Source: Osmia lignaria lignaria (taxonomy: Eukaryota; Arthropoda; Insecta; Hymenoptera; Megachilidae). Taken from it: a stretch of 64,000 nucleotides of DNA. The position numbers were made by a program, and so were the translations under genes. This document shows, in pieces, positions 37,301 through 49,558 of this stretch (its first letter is position 1; every line of letters starts with the position of its first letter). The notes below the pieces were generated by a model that did no database searches, had not been told where the DNA came from, and saw only the letters and a program-made list of their open reading frames with translations. The stretch lies in NCBI RefSeq assembly GCF_051020975.1, contig NC_135035.1:6944001-7008000 (forward strand), given 5' to 3'.

Positions 37301-40013
37301 AATTCACTATTTTCTAAAATACGTTAAATTGTATTTTGAATCATTAGATCGACACTCGGAGCTCCCTAGTTTTTACGAGCCATAAAACACTTTTCGTAAT
37401 TATTCGTCGGTTTTAAATCACCTCTCGCATCAGGTGTGCAGAGCCATCAGAAACAGGTCTGCGATAAAAGTCTTTGGTCCCTGGCATCGGGTAGCCTCGT
37501 CATTACAGCTGTTGTGCAACCAGTTGACGAGTTAATGAGAATAGCGTTTTATGATATATGGAAAAATGTTCGAACGATTAGTTGGCGACAAGCGACAGTG
37601 ACCCTGACCATCAACCTGCCTAGTGCTAACAGAAGGAGAATTTAATATTCTCCGTGGTATAATTGAATATGAATCACTGGGCTCCGAGGGTATTAAGAGA
37701 AATTTTATTGGCCTATTACGAGTGATTTTTGCTGTAATAAAAATTTTTCCAGGAGAAGGATTTAACTACTCGCCAACCGATGTTCTGGATGCCCTTAAAG
37801 AACTTCAGACAAAATAAAGAAATATTCCAATTTCATTTTAAAGGAAAGAAATTGTTTCTTATGAAACTTCCTCAATTATGGATGTTTGAAAAAGAATTAA
37901 AATATGAACAGCGTGTTCGTTTTTACAAACTGAGTATAGTGTACAGTAGTGTAGAAGCTGACAGCCGGTCATAAACGTAAATTCCAAGCATCGGTTCATC
38001 CTAGTTCATCCAACGTCATGTTTTGCATGCTGCCAACACCATATAAGGTAGTAGCATGAACGAGTAACAGCCCGAAGCAAATGCAGCAGCTGGATGCAAT
38101 AGCGTTAACAAAAGTTATGACAATCGTTCCAATCCTTTTTCCCGTCGTTCGTCCTAGATTTAACTCGGTTTACGTGTACTTTGTTCCTCGTGTCGAATAA
38201 CTGTTTTATGAATCGATGCAAATGTCTGTGAAATTTTCTATGATTTAATTTGTATCATACAAGTACACGATAGCAGAAGTTGGTACCATAAGATTGCTTT
38301 ATCAAGTTTGGTAGCACAAGTTTGATGTTAGATTCAATAAAAAAATAAAATTTAAATTATCACTAATATGTCAATGGTCCTCTCAGTTATTTTATTATAT
38401 TTCAATTTGCAGTGCCATTAACCATCCTTGGCAATTAACGTGTCAATGATCAATTCTTTGATTCTTAATGAGTAATGGCTCTAAAAGTTCAGTATTTATT
38501 ACGTTCCTCTCTAAAGGAATACGATAAATCAATTTCATTCAATATTCCAAAGATCAATCGACTTTTACGTTCGAGCAGAGATGCAGGTAAGAAATTTTCC
38601 ACCGAAACGTTGAATATTAACAAAGGTCAGGAAACGTAAAGGTTCCCCTACCAGGAGTTACCTACGAGATAAAGGTCGCGATTAACGAAAGGTGGAAGGT
38701 GACCGGAATTTCAGATACCTGTTCGACACAAATTCCGGGCATCGGTTGAAGTTAGCATGGGGCATCGTTACATAAAGGAATTCCTCGCGAATTTACGGTT
38801 TCCTCGCGCGTGTGGAATCTTTGATATAAAACTACAGCGAACCTCCAGAACTATGCTCGAAGATAACGTCAACAAATTGTCAGTGAAATTCTGCGCGCCA
38901 AGATATTTTATCTTCCTCCGCGATCGATCGACAGGCACTATGCGCTTTAAATCAGTAATTGATTAATTTCTTTTCTTTTCAATATTTTTCTGCACGGCGA
39001 TAGGTAAAAGTATGTCGAGTTAAACAGAACATCAACTGGCACGGTTTTCATCGGCCAAGAAATTCCTACAGGTAAATCGAATCGGTGGCTACGCCACTGT
39101 GCAACAAGAACCGGTGACCTGCCACGCCCTGTCGAGGTCGTCGCGCGCGCCTCTCGCCGACGACCGGCGTACCGACGTCGACCGCCGTGTACCGACGACC
39201 GTTGCCCACCAACCTAACCAGATCAACATCGTCCTCCCTGCTTCCCGCTACGCTCTATCTCCTGCCGTGCTTCCGTCTCCTCCTTTCTCCTCTCTTTCTT
39301 TCCCCTCTTTCACTCCAACTCCCTTTGCTCTTGTTCCTCCTACTCCCCTCACCGACCTCCTGTCATTTCCACGCTCCACACGCGTTGTTTACTTTAATTC
39401 TTTAATATTTTTTTAACAGGTCAGTCACCGATGACTGAAAAAAATTCTACCAACACTTTCGTAACAACTTTCATACCCATTCACAAATGAAAGGCTACCT
39501 TTTCCCCCGTAGACTATACAGAGCTTCTATAGCTAAAGGTTAATTGATCGACTAACTGGAAAGCTTCGACATCTGGTACGTTCAATGAAACAACTCTTTG
39601 TTACTTCATTTTGCATGGAAACTCGACTGATAACGAGCCTCTAAATTCCCATTAAACGAGGAGAGGGTGAAAAAAGTCTCGGAGGACGAGAAAGCTCGAA
39701 CATTGCGTACAACGCTGCTGTCGCCGTGTAATTGAGAGACATTCAGAGTGCATTAGCACCAGTGGCCAAGGGGCAGGCAGGCGTATTAATTGCTCATCAA
39801 CAGTAATGAAGGGTTTGTAAGCCGATATTAGCATAACTAACAGGTTTCCCGGTAATGAAGCCACGCTCACGGTCACGATGCCACCGGTCCTTTATGTCTT
39901 TAGACCCTCTGGCGAACGAGATGGTACATAGAAGCTCGCATTCGCTGGATAGATCTTTCTTTATTGTACTTAGAACCAGTTACGATATACCTGGTCGTCG
40001 ATTCTTAATGATA
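34397..40013. other. Long stretch without a recognisable gene
   Basis: Moderate AT content with CpG-rich patches at 34780-35000, 36590-36900 and 39100-39400, the last with a long pyrimidine run. ORFs such as 36085-36462, 36592-36936 and 37623-37817 show no domain or consistent splice sites. It could be a large intron of the minus-strand SAM gene. Confidence 0.4.
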
Positions 40014-40021
40014 ATTGAACG

Positions 40022-40419
40022 CAGTGGCGACTCGTAGCTAAATTTAGTGCGGGTGCTGCTCCAGAAAATTGTTAGCCTTTGTTTTAAAATGCTGGCACTG
40101 CGGGAGCGACAGTGCTCTTTCTCCCGCGCAGCCTCGCGCGCAGCTTCCTATGTGCGCATGCGCAGCTTCCTGTTTGCGCATGCGCACATAGTCAAAAACC
40201 ACGACGCTGGAACTGTGAAGCGCACAGTTCCATACAAAGATTGTTGTATCTTTTTTATAAACTAGGAGATGGCTACTGACATTAAACTTAAGGATTATAT
40301 ATTGTACAAGTATAAAGAAAGAATTAAAGGAAAAAGGACTCATTATATTAAATGTTATCGATAATATTAAGTGGAAATAGGGGATGCTGCAGTTCCAAAG
40401 TGCCAATACGCGACCACTG
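40022..40419 (+). mobile_element. hAT-like non-autonomous element (398 bp) with two NRF1/EWG palindromes
   Basis: It begins CAGTGGCGACTCG and ends CGCGACCACTG, short inverted ends of the CAGTGG type common in hAT elements. The flanking 8-mers ATTGAACG and GTTGAATG agree at 6 of 8 positions, matching the 8-bp target duplication of hAT. No transposase is present. Inside are two copies of TGCGCATGCGCA. Confidence 0.65.
40153..40186 (+). promoter_or_regulatory. Two perfect NRF1/EWG-type palindromes
   Basis: TGCGCATGCGCA occurs at 40153-40164 and 40175-40186, 22 bp apart, about two helical turns. This is the consensus for vertebrate NRF1 and its fly relative Erect wing. No gene start is evident beside it. 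Confidence 0.6.
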
Positions 40420-43400
40420 GTTGAATGTCTTCAGGTGTAATGATAACTCTCTAATCGAGAATCACACCTGATTCCTTTGAAACCTTAACTCTTATCCGGA
40501 TAATCTGTTTGGATTATGTAGATGCACAGTTGCAGTATTAAGATGCAATTTTATTTGAAATTTCCAATGTTGAAACAAGTAGTTGTAGAAAATTTTCAAA
40601 GCTACATATACTGACAAATTTTTATTGGAAATTTCCAATATCACGAACAACATTTTATAGAAAATTATCGATATTGTAAATGATGGTTATGGCTCACATT
40701 TCCTGCGCGAATGTCTTCTTGCAACTCCGTTGCAGGATTTTAAAACAGCCGATAAATGCAAATCGATGATCCGGAGGACCGGATTCTTGGATACGGAAAG
40801 CTGAACGATAAGCTCAGCTGCTTTCAACTCGGAATCGGAATGCAGACTGAACTTGTGTTTCTCGATTTTACGTTCTCGCTGCTAGGTAGCGTTCGTTGAT
40901 AGCTAACTCTTAATTAGCGGGACGTGTTTTCGAGACGGTAGCGAGTCGAAAGCGTTTTTGCGGTGGTCTTCACGCGAGGAATGCGCACGCTGCAGTTTAG
41001 ACTAATGCCCGTTGAAATTGCTTAATGTTCGCGGTGGATCACTGTGATTTCAAGCCGTCCGGTTGCTTGATGTTTGCTTAATGGCATTATACAGCTAACA
41101 GGTAAGTACAACATCCGAGGGGTATCAGTTGATTGGTTAAAAAAAAGATAATAGATTGCAGTTGGAATAATGAAACGGTTGAATTGTAAAGAAACAGATA
41201 GGTAATAATATATGTCTTATCTGAGAAATATAAATATGTGAGTCGTATGCAACTCTGATGACTGATTGTGATGAGCACTTTCAGATATCCACGTTTCTCT
41301 ACTTTTATATTCTTTTCTAACTCAATTTTGTAATGAAAGGGTTACGAAATATATTCCTCGCTTAATTAAAGCAACGATAAAAATTCTCCCTTCGTGCAAG
41401 TAGAAAACTAATCCGGATACCATTGCACAAGTACAACCTCCGTGAAGGAATCATTGCAACTGATCGAGGATGTTTAGCAGCAGCGAGTCGCGTCCAACGT
41501 CCATGAAAATCTGCATGCAGATCACGCTAATCTGGATCTTCCTTCTCGAACCATAAACTGCTATCTCCGGGAGGCCCAGTATGCACGATGCGAAAAAATA
41601 ATCGTACCGTTAGGCGACGTTAGTAGCAGGAAGCAAAAGTCTCGTAAATGCTTTGGAAATAAAAAAGAACCACGTCGGAGATTCTGTCCGCTGTGGGTCT
41701 CCACTAATTGCACCGGTTGTTCGACGAGAAAGTGCACCTATCTAATGCACCTTCCAAGTGAAATTGATGGTTCTTTTTGTATTTCAAGAGAATTGTGCCT
41801 GATGGAATGGCAGTCGATTCTAGACATTATAAGGGAGTAGTAGAACGTTTACGAACCAATGTGATTCGAAGAAGATCAGAGAAAGGAGTAATTGAATTCG
41901 TCGTACTTGTTTGATCTAATAATTCGAAATTAATTAACACCTTGACTGTCACGCAAAAGTTTTCGAAAATTTCATTACAGTATTTTAATTTTATTCTTAG
42001 TCTATTTCATCATTTCAAATGCCTAATATGAATATTTTCGATAGATCAAATAATTCCTAATAATATTGGCTAATGATTTCCTATGGAAATTCAAACGTCA
42101 CTCAAATATGGATGAAATGGCTGTCAACGTGTTCAATATACCAATACTTTTCTAATGCACTGCAACACTGTCAACTCTGCATTATAAAATAAAATAAACA
42201 AAAATTGCCATCACCTCCAAAGTCATAAAAAATACATTTTCCTAAATTTACACATTCACCACGTTTTTTCTACGACCACGGTTATCACGATGTCGTTATC
42301 GATCGACCTTTCGCACATTTTTCCCCCGGCTCTCGATACTTTCTCCGATTGTTCGTTCCCGTAACAATTTATTCCGCTCACGTGGCGTGGCTTATCGATA
42401 TCTCGGAACGACCTGTATACGGGCCCGATATAGCCCCAGGTGATCCGAAATCTTGCCCCGAGACACGATCCAAGGTGGGTATCGCCAGGTCCCGGCAATT
42501 TTCTTCGCGGTGGACGGTAATAGCGTCGTGGCGCCATTCAGCTTCACGAGCTCGGCTGATAGCTGACCAGATCGGTGGTAATTTAAATTCTAAACATGCC
42601 CCTTTTTGCTCCTCTTGAACATGGAGATAAGGGCGCGGTTTACGTAAAAGCTATTATGCTCGTTTTGCTCGGTGACTTTCGAAGGGATCAATGAATGGAA
42701 CTTATGGTCCGGTGTTGCAAATATTTGCAATCTATCTGTCACTCTCAAGAGATTCAAGGAATTCATCCTTTCTGCGGTTTAAAATAAACATCGTTATGCA
42801 AATATTGAACGGTGAAGCGTATGCATATCATGGGAACCGTATCGATCAACAACACGTTATTTTAATACGTCGCGAATGTGGGAACTCGTACGATATGGCG
42901 GTTAAAACGTGCAAACTCGACGCTTCACGTGTTTTCGCCAGCAGCTACATACGGCCAGGCAAACTTAACGTTGTTTCTGCTAGGGTGATCGATAACACAC
43001 GAACCATAAGGTTGTAGACACAACACATACGCCCACGATTCTACGGTCAAACTAGCTTCGGGCGTGTTGTCATCGATCAGACGATGTCGATGATTAAGTT
43101 CACGAACCTATGATTCGAAAGAGAAAAATTTCTCATCTCGAGAGTTTTAATTCGAAAGAAGAAAAATTATGGAGTTTATTTTTGTCTGTAGAGAAATTGT
43201 GAAGTTCAATGAGATATCAACAATTTTTGCATAAACTACATGGATTGCAAATTTTGTATAATAAAAAGAATAACAGGTCTGAAAGTAGATATTATAAAAA
43301 ACTAATCCAACAGATGTTATTCGAAGGCAAAAGAATGTTGCTATGAAAAGAACACTCAAGTGATAAATTACTGATCAGCTGATGTTCGTTGTAAGATAAT

Positions 43401-46063
43401 GTATTTCGTGATATGTTAAACTGAAATGAATTCAAATCTAGTCTTTTCAAACCTGTCGAGTAAAGTTCGTTCATCAATCATGAATCAATGATTCATTGAT
43501 TTGGCTAGCACTAATGTGTACAAGGTTCTAAAGAAATTTGATAAACACCCTGGAACATTCGAATCGAAATATTTCTTTTATAACGTTCGATCAAGATTAA
43601 TGAATTTTTAAAACAGTAAGTAATTAATCCTGGTAGTTCCTATTTATTTCAATTCTCCTTTTCCACCTGTTGAATTCGAAAGAATGCAGCTCCGTTCACA
43701 GGGAAATTAATTCGTAGAGGAAATGTAACGCAAACAGAGAGCGTAGCGAATTACGAGGTTGCTTTTCCTTTCACAGTAGCCTTCTGCGCATCGAAAATTC
43801 CGATCGACTCGATTTCCCTGCTTTTGCCGGGAGCTATCATTTCCCTCGATCTACGAACCGCTTTCCACGTTGCTTTTCGTCGTGTACACGCACCGGCTCG
43901 CAGCAAGTTGACCCTGAACTTTCTAAGCTAATTTAAATTCTCGAACGGTGCTGGTAGGCGCGTTCAGACCTTTGGTCTCGACCTCGACCGTCTTTACTTC
44001 CGGTGAAAACTCCAGGTGCACGAGTGTTAAACTTCGCTCTGAACTGATTATCAAAGTTTCCAAAAGATAGTACCTCGATTTTTAAAAAAAATCATTAACG
44101 AATCATCAGCGATGCATTTTGTCGAAAGGGTTAAAACGAACGCATCGAAGGATAAAGTGCTTAAGTAGCCAATTTAATTTCACGCCTTATTATTCCTCAT
44201 CCCCTCGGGAAAGATCGAGCAGGCTGATTTACACCCGTTTTGGAGACAAATTAACCGCCTGATGTCTTATTCTCCGGACTCGACGTTCCTGTGCGAGGAT
44301 ACATTATCCGTGAAATCGATCGCGAACCGATGTTTGGATATTTCCGAAGCCAGAACCCCATAGAAACGTACGATCCTATCGTCACGGTGTACAGTTAAAA
44401 CGGTATAATGGATGAAATGTAAATTATCGTCGTGATTTATTGGTCAGGAGTTCGTGGTTGATCGTCGATAAAAATGAGGGGACAAAGAGACTCGTTGATT
44501 CGTGCTCGGTGCATTGTTCAAATTTATTCCGCAGACGAAATAATGGCCAAGTGTTATCACTAATTTTGTGTAAAATATCTGAATTTCAAACCAGAGGCTT
44601 AGATCTGAACTGCAGCTACAGAAAACAATAAAATATCGATCAAAAAATCTGAAGAATTTTCATGAATAGCCTACACAGATTTGGTCCTCTGTTAGAAAGG
44701 AATTCCTTGGGTAGTTAGAGTATATTTATGATTTCTGTCATAAATTTATGGGGATGTGAATTGTTTGATCAAGATAGAAGTCGACGTATTTAGCACAGGT
44801 TACTAGTTGCTTTTAAATTTATGAAAGCATGGAATTTCACGAGGCTGATAAGAATGCATGCACGAAGAAACGATCAGAGCGCTAAGTGAAGTATTATCAA
44901 CAGAAAAATTGCAAATTTATTTAGTAATTTGGTTCCAGTGGTTCATTTCTAGAGCAGTGTTCGAATTTTTATACGAGAAATATTTAGGTCTTTTAAAAAG
45001 TTCAACCAGATTATCTAATATTTTATGTTTCTTTCATAAACTTTCAATTTCATAAACTTTTCAAGTACATCCCCGTGTATCCCTTCAAATGAAACGAACA
45101 CCCAACATTAGTAAAACGAATGATAAAATGATACTAAGCACCAGGTGAAACACCAAACGACCCTTACAGTCTAACAACTCCTCGAGCTGCACCCCTAGTA
45201 CCAGCACCTCTGCAACCCGTTAAGAAAAGGTCGAGCTGAAAGCGCATCGACCTCGGGGCCAGCTTCTTCACCTTCAACCTCGAAACTCCCTGGTTGCAAC
45301 ACTCGAAAGAGCATAGCAGGGTGATCAAACGGGGAAAGTGGTCGCCCGGAGCAGAGGCTCGCCTCTTCGAGGCGGTCTCTTCGAAAGGCAACCTTGCAAT
45401 GACCTCAGCTGAACCCGGGTACTAGCCGCTCACAGCCGGCCAGGTACGCGGGACAAAGATATAGTAGAAAGAGAGGCTATATTATACAGCCATAACCGTG
45501 GCTCTCACACACGCAGCGATACGGAGAGGGAGGGCACCTATGGCCACCGGCGGACCTCCGTGCGGTCGCCCGGTTATCTGCAGGAAATCTACTCTTGTAG
45601 GCATGCCAGCAGATCTGGGCGGGGGCAGAGGGTGCAGCGCAGGGAGCTAGTGGCCCCACGACGCCCTGGTGTCCCCCTCGGAACCGCCACTGGCATCCGC
45701 GGCGCAGAGGCGAATGGCAGCGCCGCGGATAGAGTAGAACAGCGTGCTACCAGCGGGGGATCGCGGCCCCGATACAAGATACTGCCACGTGTTACACGCT
45801 GTTCGCCACCAGAAGAAACGCTCGCTTCGCCCATCCCCTTTCTTCTTTCCTCTTGTCCTTTCGGTGGTAGCCCGGATGTCCTGGCAAGCGACCGTGCCGG
45901 TTGACCACCTCGAACAATGCGCTCCCAGACTCTTCCGGGTGTTTGAATAATGGCCGTTGGGACACTCGTTGGGTCGCGTGTACGAATTCCTCGGCTGGAG
46001 TCCGACTACTATAGATTCGATGCTTCGAAGGGTCATTTTCGAGAGTTGAATCATTTTTCTAAT
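40420..46063. other. Stretch without a recognisable gene
   Basis: AT-rich with GC patches at 42240-42620, 43740-43990 and 45160-46000. The last is strongly CpG-rich, with overlapping ORFs on both strands and no domain; it may be a promoter or regulatory island. I could not assign any exon here. Confidence 0.4.
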
Positions 46064-46348
46064 AAGGAGAACTACCCAAGTGTTACACTCACTTATTAAT
46101 GAAACTTTGCCAGCTTGTAGAGCTCGTCGAGCTGAAGACGCCTATACCCCGTTTTGGGGGCAGACGGCTAATTGTTTAAAAGATATTAACAATTACAGTC
46201 AGTTACTCCTTACATTCTGAGGTATAACAAACTTACACATACAATTCGTAATCTAGAGATCCACGGTTGAAATACTTGGTTCCAACATTTTTTTTTTTTT
46301 TTAATAATAATTTGTTTGTTTTTGATTAACTATTACCTAAATATTATC

Positions 46349-46353
<5 letters not shown>

Positions 46354-46391
<38 letters not shown>
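46354..46391 (+). repeat. Poly-A run of about 38 bases
   Basis: An uninterrupted A run ends directly at the tRNA-like sequence. Its length is unreliable in any assembly. Confidence 0.8.
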
Positions 46392-46393
<2 letters not shown>

Positions 46394-46507
46394 GGGAACC
46401 CAGGATTTGAACTAGGGACCTTGAAATTGCGGGTCACGGATCCGCTCCGTGGTTAAACACATGACTTATAATCTGAAGGTCCTCGGTTCAAATCCTGGGT
46501 TCCCGGT
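46392..46507 (+). pseudogene. tRNA-derived sequence, two inverted copies
   Basis: On the plus strand CGTGGTTAAACACATGAC-TTATAATCTGAAGG resembles a D arm and anticodon region with possible anticodon UAU. It is followed by a perfect pol III B box (GGTTCAAATCC) and TGGGTTCCCG. The minus strand carries a second T-arm and acceptor end, AGTTCAAATCCTGGGTTCCC. The anticodon stem does not pair, so neither is an intact tRNA. A tRNA-derived SINE trapped in the foldback element is the simplest reading. Confidence 0.45.
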
Positions 46508-46815
46508 TGTTTTTTTTTTGTTTTTTTTTATGATAATTTTTAGGTAATAGTTATTCAAAAAGAAACAAATTATTATTTAAAAAACAAAAAACATTTTGGG
46601 AACCAAGGATTTGAACCGATCTCCAAATTGCGAGTTGTATGTGTAAGTTTGTTATACCTCAGAATGTAAGGAGTAACTAACTGTAATTGTTAATATCTTT
46701 TAAACAATTAGCCGTCTGCCCCCAAAAGGGGGTATAGACGCGTTCAGCTCGACGCGTTCTACAAGCTGGCAAAGTTTCATTAATAAGTGAGTGTAACACT
46801 TGGGTAGTTCCCCTT

Positions 46816-49306
46816 GTAAGTGATGGAAGCTGGTTCACTGGTTGGTAATATTACAAAACATAAGCGAATGTTAAAGTAAATTATGTAGGATTTACAAAGT
46901 CGAATTCTTTTTTTACTTTGAAAAATTCTCCTGTTCTAATGATGCTGATAGTTCCTGATGCAGAAGCACTTCTTTCATTTTCGAGAAACACACCTGTTCC
47001 ACCTGACCCAACCTTGATTGCACCCTGCGGACGCATCAAACCGTTTACGTAACCGGAATTTCGGGGAACATGCGAGATGGCCAGTTGCCGTGGAGCAGAA
47101 AAAAGATCTAGGGGCGTGCTAATATCGGCGTACCGAGTCATTACGCGGCCATTCGACACGCGAGGGGTCAGAGAAACGGCTACCAACGGCTCGGCTCGAC
47201 GCGGCGTGGTTCAGCTTTCTCCTGGCCGGTGCGCGCGGCGAGTTGTCGTTAATTCGTCGCCCGGCTGGTTTATCTCGCGTTTATCCCGAGCTAAGCGAGC
47301 TCGCCGCTTCGTTTCCCGTCGCGCCGTTATCGTCCGCCGGATCGGTTTATATTGTGTCCACGGAAGCGAACGGCAATTCAAAGATTATGCAAATGCGAGG
47401 CGGCGACTTTTGAAAAGTCCGCGCTAGGGAAATTGAGACGTTCGCAGAAGCGAGACGGCGCACGGCGACAGCCGGGCCCTTTCTTCATTGGCGGAACCGT
47501 GGCTCGATAAATGAGAGCTTTCAATATAATCTGTATCTACCAATTAGGTGGCTGTATCGAGCATGCAAATTAACCCACGGCACCCGCTGTCATACAGACA
47601 CGATTATTAGTCCCGTTTTGCTCCTTCATCCTCGTTTGCATCCTTTTCAATCCAGTTCAATCTGTTCTATCAGAAGGACTATTAAGTTCAGTGATAAATT
47701 CGTGTATAATCCACTCGTTATCGGAGACTATAACAAATCATGGTGTCCATTAGATTGAGTGCTCCATTCGTTTGGATTCTGATGTCGCTAGACAGGTTTG
47801 CACAATTTTTATAACTTTGCGTCTGATTTGACGTCTTCCTTAGAGAAATTTAATTAGATTTGTTAGAAGGTGGCTAAGTTTGATCTACAGTAAATCCCGT
47901 GTTACCGATTGGACAGTTAATATCTCACTTCGGTAGCTCGGCTGTTTGCATGTTTCGTGTATCGCGGTGCACTAAGGATTGGAAAGGTGGCTTTATATAT
48001 TCATTTCTCGCGAGTCTCGCGTGATGTATGCACGTACACTGTCGTCCAAAAGTTTTGGTACCAAATTCAATTTTATAGAAAATTACGACGAAAATTATGC
48101 AACAGTTTAAGAGAGAATAATTCTCAGAGATTCTAATGTTGTCTTCGAAGTTGCTGAAGTAATTCTTCGAGCACAATGCAGAGAATTGAGTCGATTTCTC
48201 TTTCGCCATAGAGGTAAGATAGACTTCGCCGGATTAAGAGAGAAGTTATATGGCAAAAGGTGTCTGTGGAGCAAGGTGACAGCAACGTGTCAGCATGTTC
48301 GAGGAGCTACAAGGCAATATCAGCACGCTAATGAGACAGCTGCTCTTTTCGCGAGCGAATCGCCCATTTCGCGGGTAATAAAGCCAACGCTGTATCACGG
48401 TGTTAACCGCGTCATAAGATGCCTATGACACTGGAAGAAATACCTGGGAGATAATGACATTGTAAATTATCTCGGTTCCCAGCGTGCCACGTGCAAGAAG
48501 AAAAAAAAAATGCAATTATAGCAATGATCGAAGAATCGTTAGATCAATCCTTATTTCTGCAATGAATTTTTATCTCTCACGTTATTGTAGGTGTGTTTGA
48601 AAGGAGAATATAAATTATTACATAATTCAAGGAGAGTTGAAATGTTTGCAGAATGAATTTTACATAAGCGTGGGTCATTTTTATATCTGATACTTTTCCA
48701 CATTTTTCTTTTTTACTTCCAAATGAAGCCACATATCAGCCAGGCTTAACGTTCACCGCAGACCTACGACCACGCAACTTTCAAAAGGTCAGAGCCCGTA
48801 GTTTAAACGAAAATGGCCACTTTCTGAGAGCTGGCTCGGTTTATGGTGCATTCGTTCGTGCATTCCTAAACCATGGAATGCAGCGAATGATCGTTCTTTC
48901 TCGTTGTTTTCACGGCGAAGTCGAAGCATCTCTCGTTCTTCCTCGTGCTTCGACAGTGAATGCGTAATTCAGCAGTGGTTGCACTTGGAAAAACAGTAGT
49001 TGCAGTTACTGCGTACCTTAACTGCATCGTTATTACCGGCCACGTTGGCTGCACTTTGAGTGCGTCTACGATTTCAAAGAATCATAGTTGCAGCTTATAG
49101 GCGATCTCGGTGATGTATCCATGGATATAACATGAGGTGAAGGAATTTTATTGCTGCTAATAACATCTGGGGTTACGGTAAATGTTAAGGTCAAAATTAA
49201 CAGAAACCTGGAGTACCTTCGAATACCATAGGAGTCACTGATGATTGACACCAGAAATTAAATATCAAGGAATAATTATACGTAATAATTGTGAAATATT
49301 ATTTTA
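46816..49306. other. Stretch without a recognisable gene, with a Tc1-like end
   Basis: A CpG-rich island at 47050-47480 contains overlapping ORFs rich in Arg and Ser with no domain. At 48035-48070, TA-CACTGTCGTCCAAAAGTTTTGG looks like one terminal repeat of a Tc1-type transposon, but I find no partner end, so it is a fragment. Confidence 0.4.
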
Positions 49307-49558
49307 TGTAGGCGTTTAATGGAAGGGGAGATGGTTTTGTCTCCCTGGTTGCCTTTAGTTCGGGCCGAAGACCGCTAGGTGGCGGCGAGATGACAGTGTT
49401 CTCGCTGGTGGTCGCCCGGCATGCAGTTTGAATATATAGGAGTTCCGAATTGCGGTATGATGGGTGTCTGGGGCAGGGATCCTTTGTTGTCAGCCCCCAC
49501 TAAGACGAGTTTGACAGACGATCCCGAGACGAAACGCCTTTTTCTCTCCTCCCCTACA
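49307..49558 (-). mobile_element. LTR-like or MITE-like repeat, copy 2 (252 bp, inverted)
   Basis: This is homologous to 4959-5177 in the opposite orientation, bounded on the plus strand by TGTAGG and CCTACA. It has about 35 extra bases around 49472-49505 (..GATCCTTTGTTGTCAG..) and carries the CTCF-like core CCGCTAGGTGGCGG at 49372-49385 on the plus strand. No matching target duplication is seen, so it is probably the older copy or altered at an edge. Confidence 0.7.

Larger units (their letters stand above)
46064..46815. mobile_element. Palindromic (foldback) element, 752 bp, with tRNA-like centre
   Basis: The two halves are inverted copies over about 320 bp each. Ends are AAGGAGAACTACCCAAGTG on the left and CACTTGGGTAGTTCCCCTT on the right. 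Arms share GTTACACTCACTTATTAATG, TTTGCCAGCTTGTAGA and AGACGGCTAATTGTTTAAAA. The centre, 46392-46507, is itself a pair of inverted tRNA-like 3' ends, flanked by a poly-A run on the left and a poly-T run on the right. No ORF of transposase size is present, and no target duplication is clear. Confidence 0.75.

Noticed and set aside
45164..46054. Overlapping GC-rich ORFs on both strands
   Set aside because: All frames are similarly open and none has a domain; probably a CpG island.
46429..46507. Intact tRNA gene with anticodon UAU
   Set aside because: The anticodon stem does not pair and the acceptor 5' side is missing; kept only as tRNA-derived sequence.
47077..47427. 116-codon Arg-rich plus-strand ORF
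   Set aside because: A CpG-rich island with several overlapping open frames; no domain or splice evidence.
48035..48085. Complete Tc1 transposon
   Set aside because: Only one terminal repeat is visible and no transposase or second end follows.
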